54,599 nucleotides of DNA from Novosphingobium sp. Its GTDB lineage: Bacteria > Pseudomonadota > Alphaproteobacteria > Sphingomonadales > Sphingomonadaceae. Position numbers and translations under genes: made by a program. This document shows, one piece after another, positions 18,248-26,165 of this stretch. The notes under the pieces are model-generated. The model saw only the letters and a program-made list of their open reading frames with translations, was not told the origin of the DNA and made no database searches. Within the stretch, counting starts at the first letter, position 1; each line of letters begins with the position of its first letter. Where the stretch lies: NCBI GenBank assembly GCA_004211435.1, contig SECS01000008.1, forward strand, positions 1 through 54,599, in the 5' to 3' direction.

Positions 18248-18277
18248 AATATGTTCCTGTTTTGTTCCGACGGTCAA
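18248..18277 (-). promoter_or_regulatory. Sigma-70-like promoter of the small membrane protein
   Basis: On the minus strand, TTGACC (18277-18272) and CATATT (18253-18248) are 18 bp apart. The predicted start near 18241 leaves a leader of about 80 nt before the ATG at 18158. Confidence 0.65.
18253..18267 (-). promoter_or_regulatory. LexA (SOS) box, alphaproteobacterial type
   Basis: GTTC at 18253-18256 and GTTC at 18264-18267 are separated by exactly seven bases, matching the GTTC-N7-GTTC operator established for alphaproteobacterial LexA. It fills the spacer of the promoter, where LexA would block RNA polymerase. A further GAAC-N7-GTTC lies at 18222-18236 near the predicted transcript start. 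Confidence 0.75.
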
Positions 18278-18354
18278 GCCCATTTTGCGGCCGTTTGCGC
18301 TTTTGCTGCGATGGGCTGAGGTCTTCGCAGGAAATTCAACCACTTAAGGTTATG

Positions 18355-18387
18355 CGAAAAATGAGGCTCGGCGCCTTCGCCGGGCCT
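18355..18387 (-). terminator. Terminator of the upstream small membrane protein gene
   Basis: A 10-bp stem (18364-18373 with 18378-18387, one wobble) with loop CCTT; on the minus strand it is followed by CATTTTTCG. It closes the 18397-18663 gene before the LexA-controlled promoter, so the two small genes are separate transcription units. Confidence 0.75.
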
Positions 18388-18396
18388 TTGGCGCCG

Positions 18397-18663
18397 TCAG
18401 GCGACTGCGCGTCGCGGCAAACGGTTGCTGACGCGGTGAGTCACGGGCTTGGGGCCATGACGATGCCGCAGCGGGCTCCGCGGCGCACGCACGAGCACGC
18501 GATGTTCGCGCAAGGTCAGCCTGACTTCATCGGTAAAGATCGGCTGCCGCAGGGCTGCGCGCAATTCCGCGAGCGGTGCAAGGGCCTGACGGAAACTGGC
18601 GGCGATCGCGGCGAGGGCGAAGCCGCCCAGACCGGCAAAGACGAAATCCAACAACACGGACAT
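18397..18663 (-). CDS. Small single-span membrane protein, paralogue of the LexA-controlled one
   Basis: An 88-residue protein: hydrophobic span at about residues 3-22 (VLLDFVFAGLGGFALAAIAA), then a helix SFRQALAPLAELRAALRQ, an EVRLTLREHRVLVRAP segment and a very basic C-terminus. The order and several positions (LAA-x-AAS, AL-x(2)-LR, EVR-[LV]-T-[LI]) match the neighbour at 17904-18158, suggesting an old tandem duplication. The start at 18663 has AGGAG at a good distance (CAGGAGCAGGTCC). A DnaA-like TTTTCCACA lies at 18725-18717 and a 20-bp perfect palindrome further upstream. No two-part LexA box is seen. Function unknown. Confidence 0.65.
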   Translation of the reverse strand: MSVLLDFVFAGLGGFALAAIAASFRQALAPLAELRAALRQPIFTDEVRLTLREHRVLVRAPRSPLRHRHGPKPVTHRVSNRLPRRAVA

Positions 18664-19036
18664 GGACCTGCTCCTGATGCGTGCCCCGCAACTTGCCCCC
18701 GTGCTGTGCCCTAACCTGTGGAAAACCTGTTCAAATCCTGGTGAGGGCTTTCTATCACGGAGTTTTACCTAGGTAAAACTACTATTGCGCAGAAAGGATC
18801 CATTAACGCCTTGATCGTGCGCAAAAACCTTCGGGAGGGCGGGGGTTTTGACGAAATTGTCGCTGGATTTGTCGGTCAAATCGGACTAAGGGCGCCGCTT
18901 CCGCAGGTCGGTGTGCCCAATTTAGGGCATCCGGCGCAGCGGAAATCCACATGGGAAGCGCCACACACCGGTGCCGCAGCGGGCTATCCGCACGGTTCCA
19001 GCTTCCCAGAGGTCCAAACCGGAAAGGAATTATCCT
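18664..19036. other. 373-bp divergent intergenic region before rpsB
   Basis: It separates a minus-strand small membrane protein from rpsB. It holds a DnaA-like box (18717-18725), a perfect 20-bp palindrome (18761-18780) and a long leader region for rpsB. I could not find a convincing rpsB minus-35/minus-10 pair; TTGACG at 18848-18853 lacks a good partner. No coding frame of credible composition is seen. Confidence 0.6.
18761..18780. promoter_or_regulatory. Perfect 20-bp palindrome, candidate operator
   Basis: AGTTTTACCTAGGTAAAACT is its own reverse complement over all 20 bases. It is 98 bp upstream of the minus-strand small gene and 256 bp upstream of rpsB. There is no T-run after it on either strand, so it is more like a dimeric regulator site than a terminator. 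The core ACCTAGGT recurs at 53511-53518. Confidence 0.55.
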
Positions 19037-19813
<777 letters not shown>

Positions 19814-19918
19814 TCGATGCCCGCCGCCCCTGCACGGGGGCGGCTGTCATCAAGTTGTCGCGCTCCGGGCTCACGGGCCCGGGCGCATCACAAGCTTTTC
19901 TACAAGAGGAAATCCGCA

Positions 19919-20845
19919 ATGGCCTATACCGCCACTGACGTGAAGAACCTGCGCGAGCGCACCGGCGCCGGCATGATGGACTGCAAGAAGGCTCTCGACG
20001 AGACCGGCGGCGACATGGAAGCTGCCGTCGACAGCCTGCGCGCCAAGGGCCTTGCCGCAGTTGCCAAGAAGTCCAGCCGCACTGCGGCCGAGGGTCTCGT
20101 CGGCGTCGCCGTTTCGGGCACCAAGGGCGTGGCCGTGGAAGTCAACTCGGAGACGGACTTCGTCGCCAAGAACGACCAGTTCCAGGACTTCGTCCGCAAC
20201 ACGACTCAGGTCGCGCTCGAGACGGGTACGTCGGACGTCGAGGCCCTCAAGGCCTCGGCCTATCCGGGCGGCGGCACGGTCACGGACACGCTGACCAACA
20301 ACGTCGCGACGATCGGCGAGAACCAGCAGGTTCGCCGCATCAAGCAGGTCGCGGTGTCGCAGGGCATCGTCGTGCCTTACATGCACAATGCTGCCGCGCC
20401 GAACCTCGGCAAGATCGGCGTGCTCGTCGCGCTCGAATCGGAAGCCGGTGCCGACGTGCTCGAGCCGCTGGGCAAGCAGATCGCCATGCACATCGCCGCG
20501 GCCTTCCCGCTGGCGCTGAACGCTGAAGATCTCGACGCCGACACCCTGGCCCGCGAGCGCAAGATCGCGGCCGAGAAGGCAGCCGAGAGCGGCAAGCCCG
20601 CCGAGGTCCAGGCCAAGATGGTCGACGGCGCCGTGGCGAAGTATGCCAAGGACAACGCGCTGCTCTCGCAGTTGTTCGTCATCGACAACAAGACCCCGAT
20701 CGCTCAGGTCGTCGAGCAGGCCGGCAAGGCCGCCGGCACCAAGATCGTGCTCAAGGACTACGTTCGCTTCCAGCTCGGCGAAGGCATCGAGAAGGAAGTC
20801 AGCGACTTCGCGGCCGAAGTCGCCGCGGCTGCCGGTCTGAACTGA
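19919..20845 (+). CDS. tsf: Elongation factor Ts
   Basis: A 308-residue nucleotide exchange factor for EF-Tu. The N-terminal UBA-like domain has [19 protein letters not shown], and the core has the TDFVAKN motif ([12 protein letters not shown]) that contacts EF-Tu, followed by two dimer-like subdomains. AAGAGGAAATCCGCA precedes the ATG. The rpsB-tsf pair is closed by a terminator at 20913-20944. Confidence 0.97.
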   Translation: MAYTATDVKNLRERTGAGMMDCKKALDETGGDMEAAVDSLRAKGLAAVAKKSSRTAAEGLVGVAVSGTKGVAVEVNSETDFVAKNDQFQDFVRNTTQVALETGTSDVEALKASAYPGGGTVTDTLTNNVATIGENQQVRRIKQVAVSQGIVVPYMHNAAAPNLGKIGVLVALESEAGADVLEPLGKQIAMHIAAAFPLALNAEDLDADTLARERKIAAEKAAESGKPAEVQAKMVDGAVAKYAKDNALLSQLFVIDNKTPIAQVVEQAGKAAGTKIVLKDYVRFQLGEGIEKEVSDFAAEVAAAAGLN

Positions 20846-20853
20846 TCGCGCAC

Positions 20854-20885
20854 CCTCTCCGTTCCGCTTCGGCGGAGCGGGGAGG
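20854..20885. repeat. GC-rich intergenic palindrome after tsf
   Basis: CCTCTCCGTTCCGC (20854-20867) and GCGGAGCGGGGAGG (20872-20885) pair with two small mismatches around TTCG. There is no T-run, so it resembles the dispersed CCTCTCC...GGAGAGG palindromes common between sphingomonad genes rather than a terminator. Confidence 0.45.
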
Positions 20886-20912
20886 GGCCATCGGGCCTTG
20901 CGGGGTCCGTCG

Positions 20913-20944
20913 CCTCCCTCGCTCTGCGCCGGGGAGGATTTTTT
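20913..20944 (+). terminator. Terminator of rpsB-tsf
   Basis: CCTCCC (20913-20918) pairs with GGGAGG (20932-20937), followed by A and six T residues (20939-20944). The stem is short but the T-run is good. Confidence 0.6.
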
Positions 20945-21022
20945 ACGCCCAGCGCGCACTTGGCAGCCCCCCGCTTAGGGTTATAAGGGCCGCCTTCCCG
21001 CCAAACGGACGCTTTTGCACCC

Positions 21023-21745
21023 ATGAGCTCGCCCAGCTACAAACGCATCCTGCTAAAGCTCTCCGGCGAAGTCCTGATGGGTAACCAGCAGTACGGCATC
21101 GACCCGGAGTTCGTCGCCGAGCTCGCGCTGGAAGTAAAGCAGGCCAAGGATAGCGGCCTCGAGGTCTGCCTGGTCATCGGCGGCGGCAACATCTTCCGCG
21201 GCATGGCCGGCGCGGCCAAGGGCATGGACCGCGCCCAGGCCGACTACATGGGCATGCTGGCGACGGTAATGAACGCGCTCGCCATGCAGAATGCGCTCGA
21301 GCAGATCGGCGTACAGACGCGTGTGCAGTCGGCCGTACAGATGGACGCGGTCTGCGAGCCGGTGATCCGCCGCCGCGCCGAGCGCCATCTGGAGAAGGGC
21401 CGCGTGGTGATCTTCGCCGCCGGCGTCGGCGCGCCTTACTTCACCACCGACAGCGGCGCTGCGCTGCGCGCGGCCGAGATGCGCTGCGACGCCTTGCTCA
21501 AGGGCACCAGCGTCGATGGCGTCTACGATGCCGATCCTAAGACCGATCCAAACGCCAAGCGTTACGATGCGGTCGATTACGACACAGTCTTGGCAAACAA
21601 TCTCAAGGTTATGGACGCCTCGGCCGTGGCGCTGTGCCGCGACAACAACATTCCGATCGTCGTGTTCTCGATCCGCGAGAAGGGCAATCTTGCCCGCGTT
21701 CTCGTTGGCGAGGGCGTACAGACGATCGTGCAGAAGGGAGCCTGA
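21023..21745 (+). CDS. pyrH: UMP kinase
   Basis: A 240-residue amino acid kinase-fold enzyme that phosphorylates UMP to UDP with ATP. Seen: [15 protein letters not shown] at the N-terminus, [10 protein letters not shown], the [20 protein letters not shown] helix, [18 protein letters not shown], and [18 protein letters not shown]. The length is the family norm. It begins the run pyrH-frr-uppS-cdsA-dxr-rseP, downstream of the rpsB-tsf terminator; the last intergenic stretch (20945-21022) should hold its promoter, though no clear boxes are seen. Confidence 0.97.
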   Translation: MSSPSYKRILLKLSGEVLMGNQQYGIDPEFVAELALEVKQAKDSGLEVCLVIGGGNIFRGMAGAAKGMDRAQADYMGMLATVMNALAMQNALEQIGVQTRVQSAVQMDAVCEPVIRRRAERHLEKGRVVIFAAGVGAPYFTTDSGAALRAAEMRCDALLKGTSVDGVYDADPKTDPNAKRYDAVDYDTVLANNLKVMDASAVALCRDNNIPIVVFSIREKGNLARVLVGEGVQTIVQKGA

Positions 21746-21747
21746 AC

Positions 21748-22305
21748 ATGGCCAAGTACGACAAAGCGGATCTCGAGCGCCGCATGAAGGGCGCCGTCGA
21801 AGCGCTGCGGCATGACCTTTCGGGCCTGCGTACCGGGCGTGCGAACACCGCGCTGCTCGATCCGATCACGGTCACGGTCTATGGTTCGCAGATGCCGCTG
21901 AACCAGGTGGCGACGGTTTCCGCGCCCGAGCCGCGGCTGCTGTCGGTGCAGGTCTGGGACAAGACCAACATCGGCCCCGTCGAAAAGGCGATCCGTTCGG
22001 CCGGCCTCGGGCTCAACCCGATCAACGATGGCAACAACATCCGCCTGCCGATCCCCGATCTGACCGAGGACCGTCGCAAGGAACTTGCCAAGCTCTCGCA
22101 CCAATATGCTGAAAAGGCTCGTGTTGCGATCCGCAACGTCCGCCGTGACGGCATGGATGCGCTCAAGGCCGACGAGAGCAAGAAGGAAATCGCCGAGGAC
22201 GAGCGTAAGCGCGGCGAGGCCGAGGTCCAGAAGCTGACCGACGACCAGATCAAGGCGCTCGACGAGGTCGCGGCGCAGAAGGAAAAAGAAATCCTCACCC
22301 AGTGA
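21748..22305 (+). CDS. frr: Ribosome recycling factor
   Basis: A 185-residue protein that, with EF-G, splits ribosomes after termination. Typical stretches: [75 protein letters not shown] and [12 protein letters not shown] (each read in pieces). It starts 2 bp after the pyrH stop with GAAGGGAG upstream, so both are translated from one message. Confidence 0.97.
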   Translation: MAKYDKADLERRMKGAVEALRHDLSGLRTGRANTALLDPITVTVYGSQMPLNQVATVSAPEPRLLSVQVWDKTNIGPVEKAIRSAGLGLNPINDGNNIRLPIPDLTEDRRKELAKLSHQYAEKARVAIRNVRRDGMDALKADESKKEIAEDERKRGEAEVQKLTDDQIKALDEVAAQKEKEILTQ

Positions 22306-22306
22306 T

Positions 22307-22335
22307 CCTTCGTCAAGCTCAACAAGAGCCGAAGG
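22307..22335. repeat. Short palindromic element between frr and uppS
   Basis: CCTTCG (22307-22312) pairs with CGAAGG (22330-22335), and an inner GCTC-AACAA-GAGC hairpin (22317-22329) lies inside. The sequence CCTTCGTCAAGCTCA resembles a palindromic element often seen between genes in alphaproteobacteria. Here it fills nearly the whole frr-uppS gap within an operon. Confidence 0.45.
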
Positions 22336-22343
22336 GAGGGGCC

Positions 22344-23018
22344 GTGACCACCGCGAAGCATGTCGCGATCATCATGGACGGCAACGGGCGCTGGGCGAAG
22401 AAGCGCCATCTGCCGCGCGTCGTCGGCCATCAGCGTGGTGTCGAGGCCGTGCGCAAGCTCGTTCGGGCCGCGCGCGCGATGGGGCTCGAAGCGCTGACTC
22501 TCTATGCCTTCTCGACCGAGAACTGGCGGCGGCCCGAGGACGAGATCTCGGCGCTGATGGGGCTGCTCAAGCGCTTCATCCTGAGCGATCTCGAAGAATT
22601 CGCCGCGGATAATGTGCGGCTCAAGATTATCGGCGATTACAAGGCCTTGCCGGTCGATATTGTAGAGCTGATCGAAGGCGCGGTCGCGCGTACCGCGAGC
22701 AATACCGGCTCGACCCTGGCGGTCGCGCTCAACTATGGCGCGCAGGACGAGATCGCCCGCGCCGCGCGCGCCGCAGCGGCCAAGGGCGAGATCACGCCCG
22801 AGACGATCGCGGCCGAGCTCGACACCGCCGACTTGCCACCGCTCGACCTGCTTATCCGCACGTCCGGCGAGATTCGACTGTCGAACTTCCTGCTGTGGCA
22901 GGCGGCCTACGCGGAGATGTGGTTCACCGAGGTGCTCTGGCCCGATTTCACCCCCGCGCATCTCGAAGAGGCGCTGGCGGCCTTTGCCGATCGGGAGCGT
23001 CGTTATGGAGGGCGCTGA
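22344..23018 (+). CDS. uppS: Di-trans,poly-cis-undecaprenyl diphosphate synthase
   Basis: A 224-residue cis-prenyltransferase making the C55 lipid carrier for peptidoglycan and other glycans. The catalytic aspartate is in [13 protein letters not shown] near residue 12; [14 protein letters not shown], the [18 protein letters not shown] block and [14 protein letters not shown] are all conserved. I take the GTG at 22344, preceded by GGGAGGGG; an upstream GTG overlapping the frr stop would read through the palindromic element. Its last 14 bp overlap cdsA. Confidence 0.94.
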   Translation: MTTAKHVAIIMDGNGRWAKKRHLPRVVGHQRGVEAVRKLVRAARAMGLEALTLYAFSTENWRRPEDEISALMGLLKRFILSDLEEFAADNVRLKIIGDYKALPVDIVELIEGAVARTASNTGSTLAVALNYGAQDEIARAARAAAAKGEITPETIAAELDTADLPPLDLLIRTSGEIRLSNFLLWQAAYAEMWFTEVLWPDFTPAHLEEALAAFADRERRYGGR

Positions 23019-23688
23019 CCGCAAGGCCAAGGGCGCGTCCGATCTCGGCGTGCGCGCGGCTTCGGCCGTGGTCATGCTCGCGGTTGCGGGCGTGGCGTTG
23101 TGGCTGGGCGGCACTGTCTGGTCGGTCTTCGTCCTGGCGATCGCCGCGGGCGTCATGTGGGAATGGTCGCGGCTGACCTTGCGGATGACCGACGAGGTCG
23201 CGCCGCGGGTGATCTGGATACTCGTCGGCATCGTCTACATTACGGTTGCCGCGCGGATGCTCGAATATGTCCGCGGGCTCGAGCCCGATGGGCTGGTCGG
23301 GACCTTGGCGATAGTCGCGGCGGTGATCGCGGTCGACGTCGGCGCCTATTTCGCCGGCCGTTCGATTGGCGGCCCCAAGATTGCCCCCAAGATCAGCCCG
23401 TCGAAGACATGGGCGGGGCTCGGCGGTGGCATCGTCGGCGCGACCTTGCTGCTTGCGGCCTACTTCCACCAGACGACCGGTACGCCGAGCGCCGCGATCA
23501 CCGCCGGGCCGGTCATCGCCGTGATCGCCCAGGCCGGCGACTTCTTCGAGAGCTGGATGAAGCGCCGCGCCGGGGTCAAGGATTCGAGCGCGCTGATCCC
23601 GGGCCATGGGGGCCTGTTCGATCGCGTCGACGGCCTGCTGGCCGTGCTTTTCCTGGCGGGAATCCTTCACGCCTTGGGTATGATGTGA
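23005..23688 (+). CDS. cdsA: Phosphatidate cytidylyltransferase
   Basis: A 227-residue integral membrane enzyme that makes CDP-diacylglycerol from phosphatidate and CTP, feeding PssA and PgsA, both encoded in this window. The C-terminal signature is complete: [25 protein letters not shown] near residues 183-205. It is shorter than E. coli CdsA (about 285), with fewer N-terminal spans. The ATG at 23005 lies inside uppS, so translation is coupled. Confidence 0.93.
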   Translation: MEGADRKAKGASDLGVRAASAVVMLAVAGVALWLGGTVWSVFVLAIAAGVMWEWSRLTLRMTDEVAPRVIWILVGIVYITVAARMLEYVRGLEPDGLVGTLAIVAAVIAVDVGAYFAGRSIGGPKIAPKISPSKTWAGLGGGIVGATLLLAAYFHQTTGTPSAAITAGPVIAVIAQAGDFFESWMKRRAGVKDSSALIPGHGGLFDRVDGLLAVLFLAGILHALGMM

Positions 23689-23690
23689 AA

Positions 23691-24857
23691 ATGCGCAAGA
23701 TCTCGATCCTCGGTGCGACCGGCTCGATCGGCGCTTCCACGCTCGATCTGATCCGCCGCGCGCCGCTCGACTGGAAGGTCGTTGCGCTGACCGCCAACGG
23801 CAACGTCACCGAATTGGCCAAGCTCGCGCGCGAGTTCGGTGCCGAGATCGCGGTCACCGCCGACGCCGCCTGCCTGCACGACCTGCGCGAGGCACTCGCC
23901 GGTAGCGGCATCGAAGCCGCGGGCGGCCCCGCCGCGCTGGTCGAGGCGGCATCGCGCCAGGTCGACATCACGATCGCCGCGATCGTCGGCTGCGCGGGCC
24001 TCGCCCCGACCATGGCGGCGATCGAGCAGGGCGGTACGATCGGCCTCGCCAACAAGGAAGCGCTGGTCTCGGCCGGTGACGTCATGACCTCGGCCGTGGC
24101 GCGCCATGGCGCCACCCTGCTGCCCGTCGATTCCGAGCACAACGCGATCTTCCAGTGCCTGGCGGGCAACGATCCTGCGCATGTCCGTTCGATCACCCTG
24201 ACCGCGAGCGGCGGCCCGTTCCGCGACTGGTCGCTTGAGCAACTCGTCGGCGCTACGCCCGCCCAGGCGGTCAGGCACCCGAACTGGGACATGGGTGCCA
24301 AGATCAGCGTCGACAGCGCGACCATGTTCAACAAGGGCCTCGAACTGATCGAGGCGCATCACCTGTTTCCGGTGGGGCTCGATAAGCTGCGCATCATCGT
24401 CCACCCGCAGTCGGTGGTGCACTCGATGGTCGAATACCGCGACGGCTCGACCCTGGCGCAGCTCGGCCCCTCGGACATGCGCGTGCCGATCGCCTCGGTG
24501 CTGGCCTGGCCGCAGCGGATCGAGACGCCGCTGGCACCGCTCGATCTCGCCGCGATCGGTGAGCTGAGCTTCCGTGCGCCGGACGAAACGCGCTTTCCCG
24601 CCACTCGGCTCGCGCGGCAGGCCGCCGAGGCGGGCGGGGCGATCCCGGCCGTGCTCAACGCCGCCAACGAGATCGCCGTCGCTGCCTTTCTCGCCGGTCA
24701 GATTGGGTTCACGCGCATCGCTGCACATGTCGAGGACGTGCTTTCGTGCTATGCCCCGCCTGCGCCTGCCTGTCTCGCCGACGTTATCGCGGTGGACGCC
24801 GAGGCGCGCGACCGTGCCAGAGACCTGATTAACTCGGCGCCGATGGAGCCTGCCTGA
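23691..24857 (+). CDS. dxr: 1-deoxy-D-xylulose 5-phosphate reductoisomerase
   Basis: A 388-residue NADPH-dependent enzyme, second step of the MEP isoprenoid pathway. The nucleotide-binding loop is ILGATGSIGAST near residues 5-16; LANKEALVSAG, the metal and substrate segment PVDSEHNAIFQCL, TASGGPFRDW and HPNWDMGAKISVDSATMFNKG match the family. It starts two bp after the cdsA stop. Its product feeds both UppS and the polyprenyl synthase. Confidence 0.97.
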   Translation: MRKISILGATGSIGASTLDLIRRAPLDWKVVALTANGNVTELAKLAREFGAEIAVTADAACLHDLREALAGSGIEAAGGPAALVEAASRQVDITIAAIVGCAGLAPTMAAIEQGGTIGLANKEALVSAGDVMTSAVARHGATLLPVDSEHNAIFQCLAGNDPAHVRSITLTASGGPFRDWSLEQLVGATPAQAVRHPNWDMGAKISVDSATMFNKGLELIEAHHLFPVGLDKLRIIVHPQSVVHSMVEYRDGSTLAQLGPSDMRVPIASVLAWPQRIETPLAPLDLAAIGELSFRAPDETRFPATRLARQAAEAGGAIPAVLNAANEIAVAAFLAGQIGFTRIAAHVEDVLSCYAPPAPACLADVIAVDAEARDRARDLINSAPMEPA

Positions 24858-24858
24858 C

Positions 24859-25977
24859 TTGAGCCATTCCCCCTCGCTGCTGCTGACCCTGCTCGCCTTC
24901 GTCCTGGTGCTGGGGCCGCTCGTGCTGATCCACGAGCTCGGCCACTATCTGGTCGGCCGCTTCTTCGGTGTGAAGGCCGAGGCCTTCTCGATCGGCTTCG
25001 GCAAGGAGATCGCGGGCTGGACCGACCGGCGTGGTACGCGCTGGAAGCTCTCGGTGCTGCCGCTGGGCGGTTACGTCCAGTTCGCCGGTGACATGAATGC
25101 GGCCTCGATGCCCGATGCCAATGCCGCCGACGGACTGACTCCGGCCGAGCGCGCACAACTGTTCCAGTCCAAGCCGCTCTGGCAGCGCGCGCTGATCGTC
25201 GCGGCCGGGCCGGTGACCAACCTGGTCTTCGCGATCGCGATCTTCGCCGCGTTCAACCTGGCCTATGGCAAGGTCGTGGCGACGCCCGAGATCGGTCTTT
25301 TCGCCCCCAATTCGACCGCGCAGGCAGCGGGCCTGCGGCTGGGCGACCGCATCGTCGCGATCGACGGTCACACGATCGAGAGCTTCACCGAAATTCCCGA
25401 ATACGTCGTGCCCTATCCGGGCAAGACCGTCACCCTGGTGGTCGCGCGCGAGGGCCGCCAAATGACGCTGCCCGTGCCCGTGCAGGAGCGGATCGAGCGC
25501 GACAAGTTCGGCAACGAGGCGCGCATCGGCCGGATCGGCATCGCCGCCGGCAAGGGCCGGATCGTGCCGGTCGGACCGGGGGAAGCCGTGTCGCTGGCGG
25601 TCGATCAGACCGCGGGTATCATCCGCATGACGGTGACCGGCATCGGCCAGATCTTCGCCGGCGATCGTTCGGTCAAGGAACTCGGCGGGCCGATCAAGAT
25701 CGCCAAGTATTCGGGCGAGCAATTGAGCCTGGGCTGGCAGAAATTCGTCAGTTTCGTCGCGCTGATCTCAATTAATTTGGCATTCATCAACTTGCTGCCA
25801 ATTCCTGCCCTCGACGGCGGGCACCTGGCTTTCTACGCAGCGGAAGCGGTGCGCCGGAAGCCGTTGGGTCTCCGCAGTCAGGAATGGGCGTTCCGCACGG
25901 GCATGGCTTTGGTCCTGGCCCTGATGCTGTTCGTTACGATCAACGATCTGGCCGGACTGCCGCTTTTCGGTGGCTGA
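24859..25977 (+). CDS. rseP: Site-2 protease RseP family zinc metalloprotease
   Basis: A 372-residue inner membrane protease that cuts within the membrane. The zinc motif is HELGH at residues 25-29 and the second motif NLLPIPALDGGHL lies near 311-323. A PDZ domain spans about 145-215 (FAPNSTAQAAGLRLGDRIVAIDG), with four hydrophobic spans in all. In E. coli RseP releases sigma-E by cutting RseA; here the substrate is unknown. The start is a TTG at 24859, one base after the dxr stop, with GGAG upstream. Confidence 0.93.
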   Translation: MSHSPSLLLTLLAFVLVLGPLVLIHELGHYLVGRFFGVKAEAFSIGFGKEIAGWTDRRGTRWKLSVLPLGGYVQFAGDMNAASMPDANAADGLTPAERAQLFQSKPLWQRALIVAAGPVTNLVFAIAIFAAFNLAYGKVVATPEIGLFAPNSTAQAAGLRLGDRIVAIDGHTIESFTEIPEYVVPYPGKTVTLVVAREGRQMTLPVPVQERIERDKFGNEARIGRIGIAAGKGRIVPVGPGEAVSLAVDQTAGIIRMTVTGIGQIFAGDRSVKELGGPIKIAKYSGEQLSLGWQKFVSFVALISINLAFINLLPIPALDGGHLAFYAAEAVRRKPLGLRSQEWAFRTGMALVLALMLFVTINDLAGLPLFGG

Positions 25978-26165
25978 GCCGGTCTGGCCGGTGGAGAACT
26001 TGCAACTGACAGCCCTCGATACCGACTGACTGCTTGATTGGCCGGGCGCCATCGGGCAGAGGGCTGCGACTGCCTGCGGGAGCGGTAGCGCGGTCGGGTG
26101 GGAGGACTGCCTTTTGCCGCAATGTTTCGGACTATTGCCGAACTGTGACGGGATTTAGCGTGTCG

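Noticed and set aside
18700..18760. LexA box for the second small membrane protein gene
   Set aside because: Only a single GTTC (in CCTGTTCAAATCC) is present; there is no partner seven bases away.
25978..26165. Envelope-stress (sigma-E type) promoter before bamA
   Set aside because: GAACTT occurs, but the minus-10 at the proper spacing (GATACC) is not a match and alphaproteobacterial ECF consensus sites differ.
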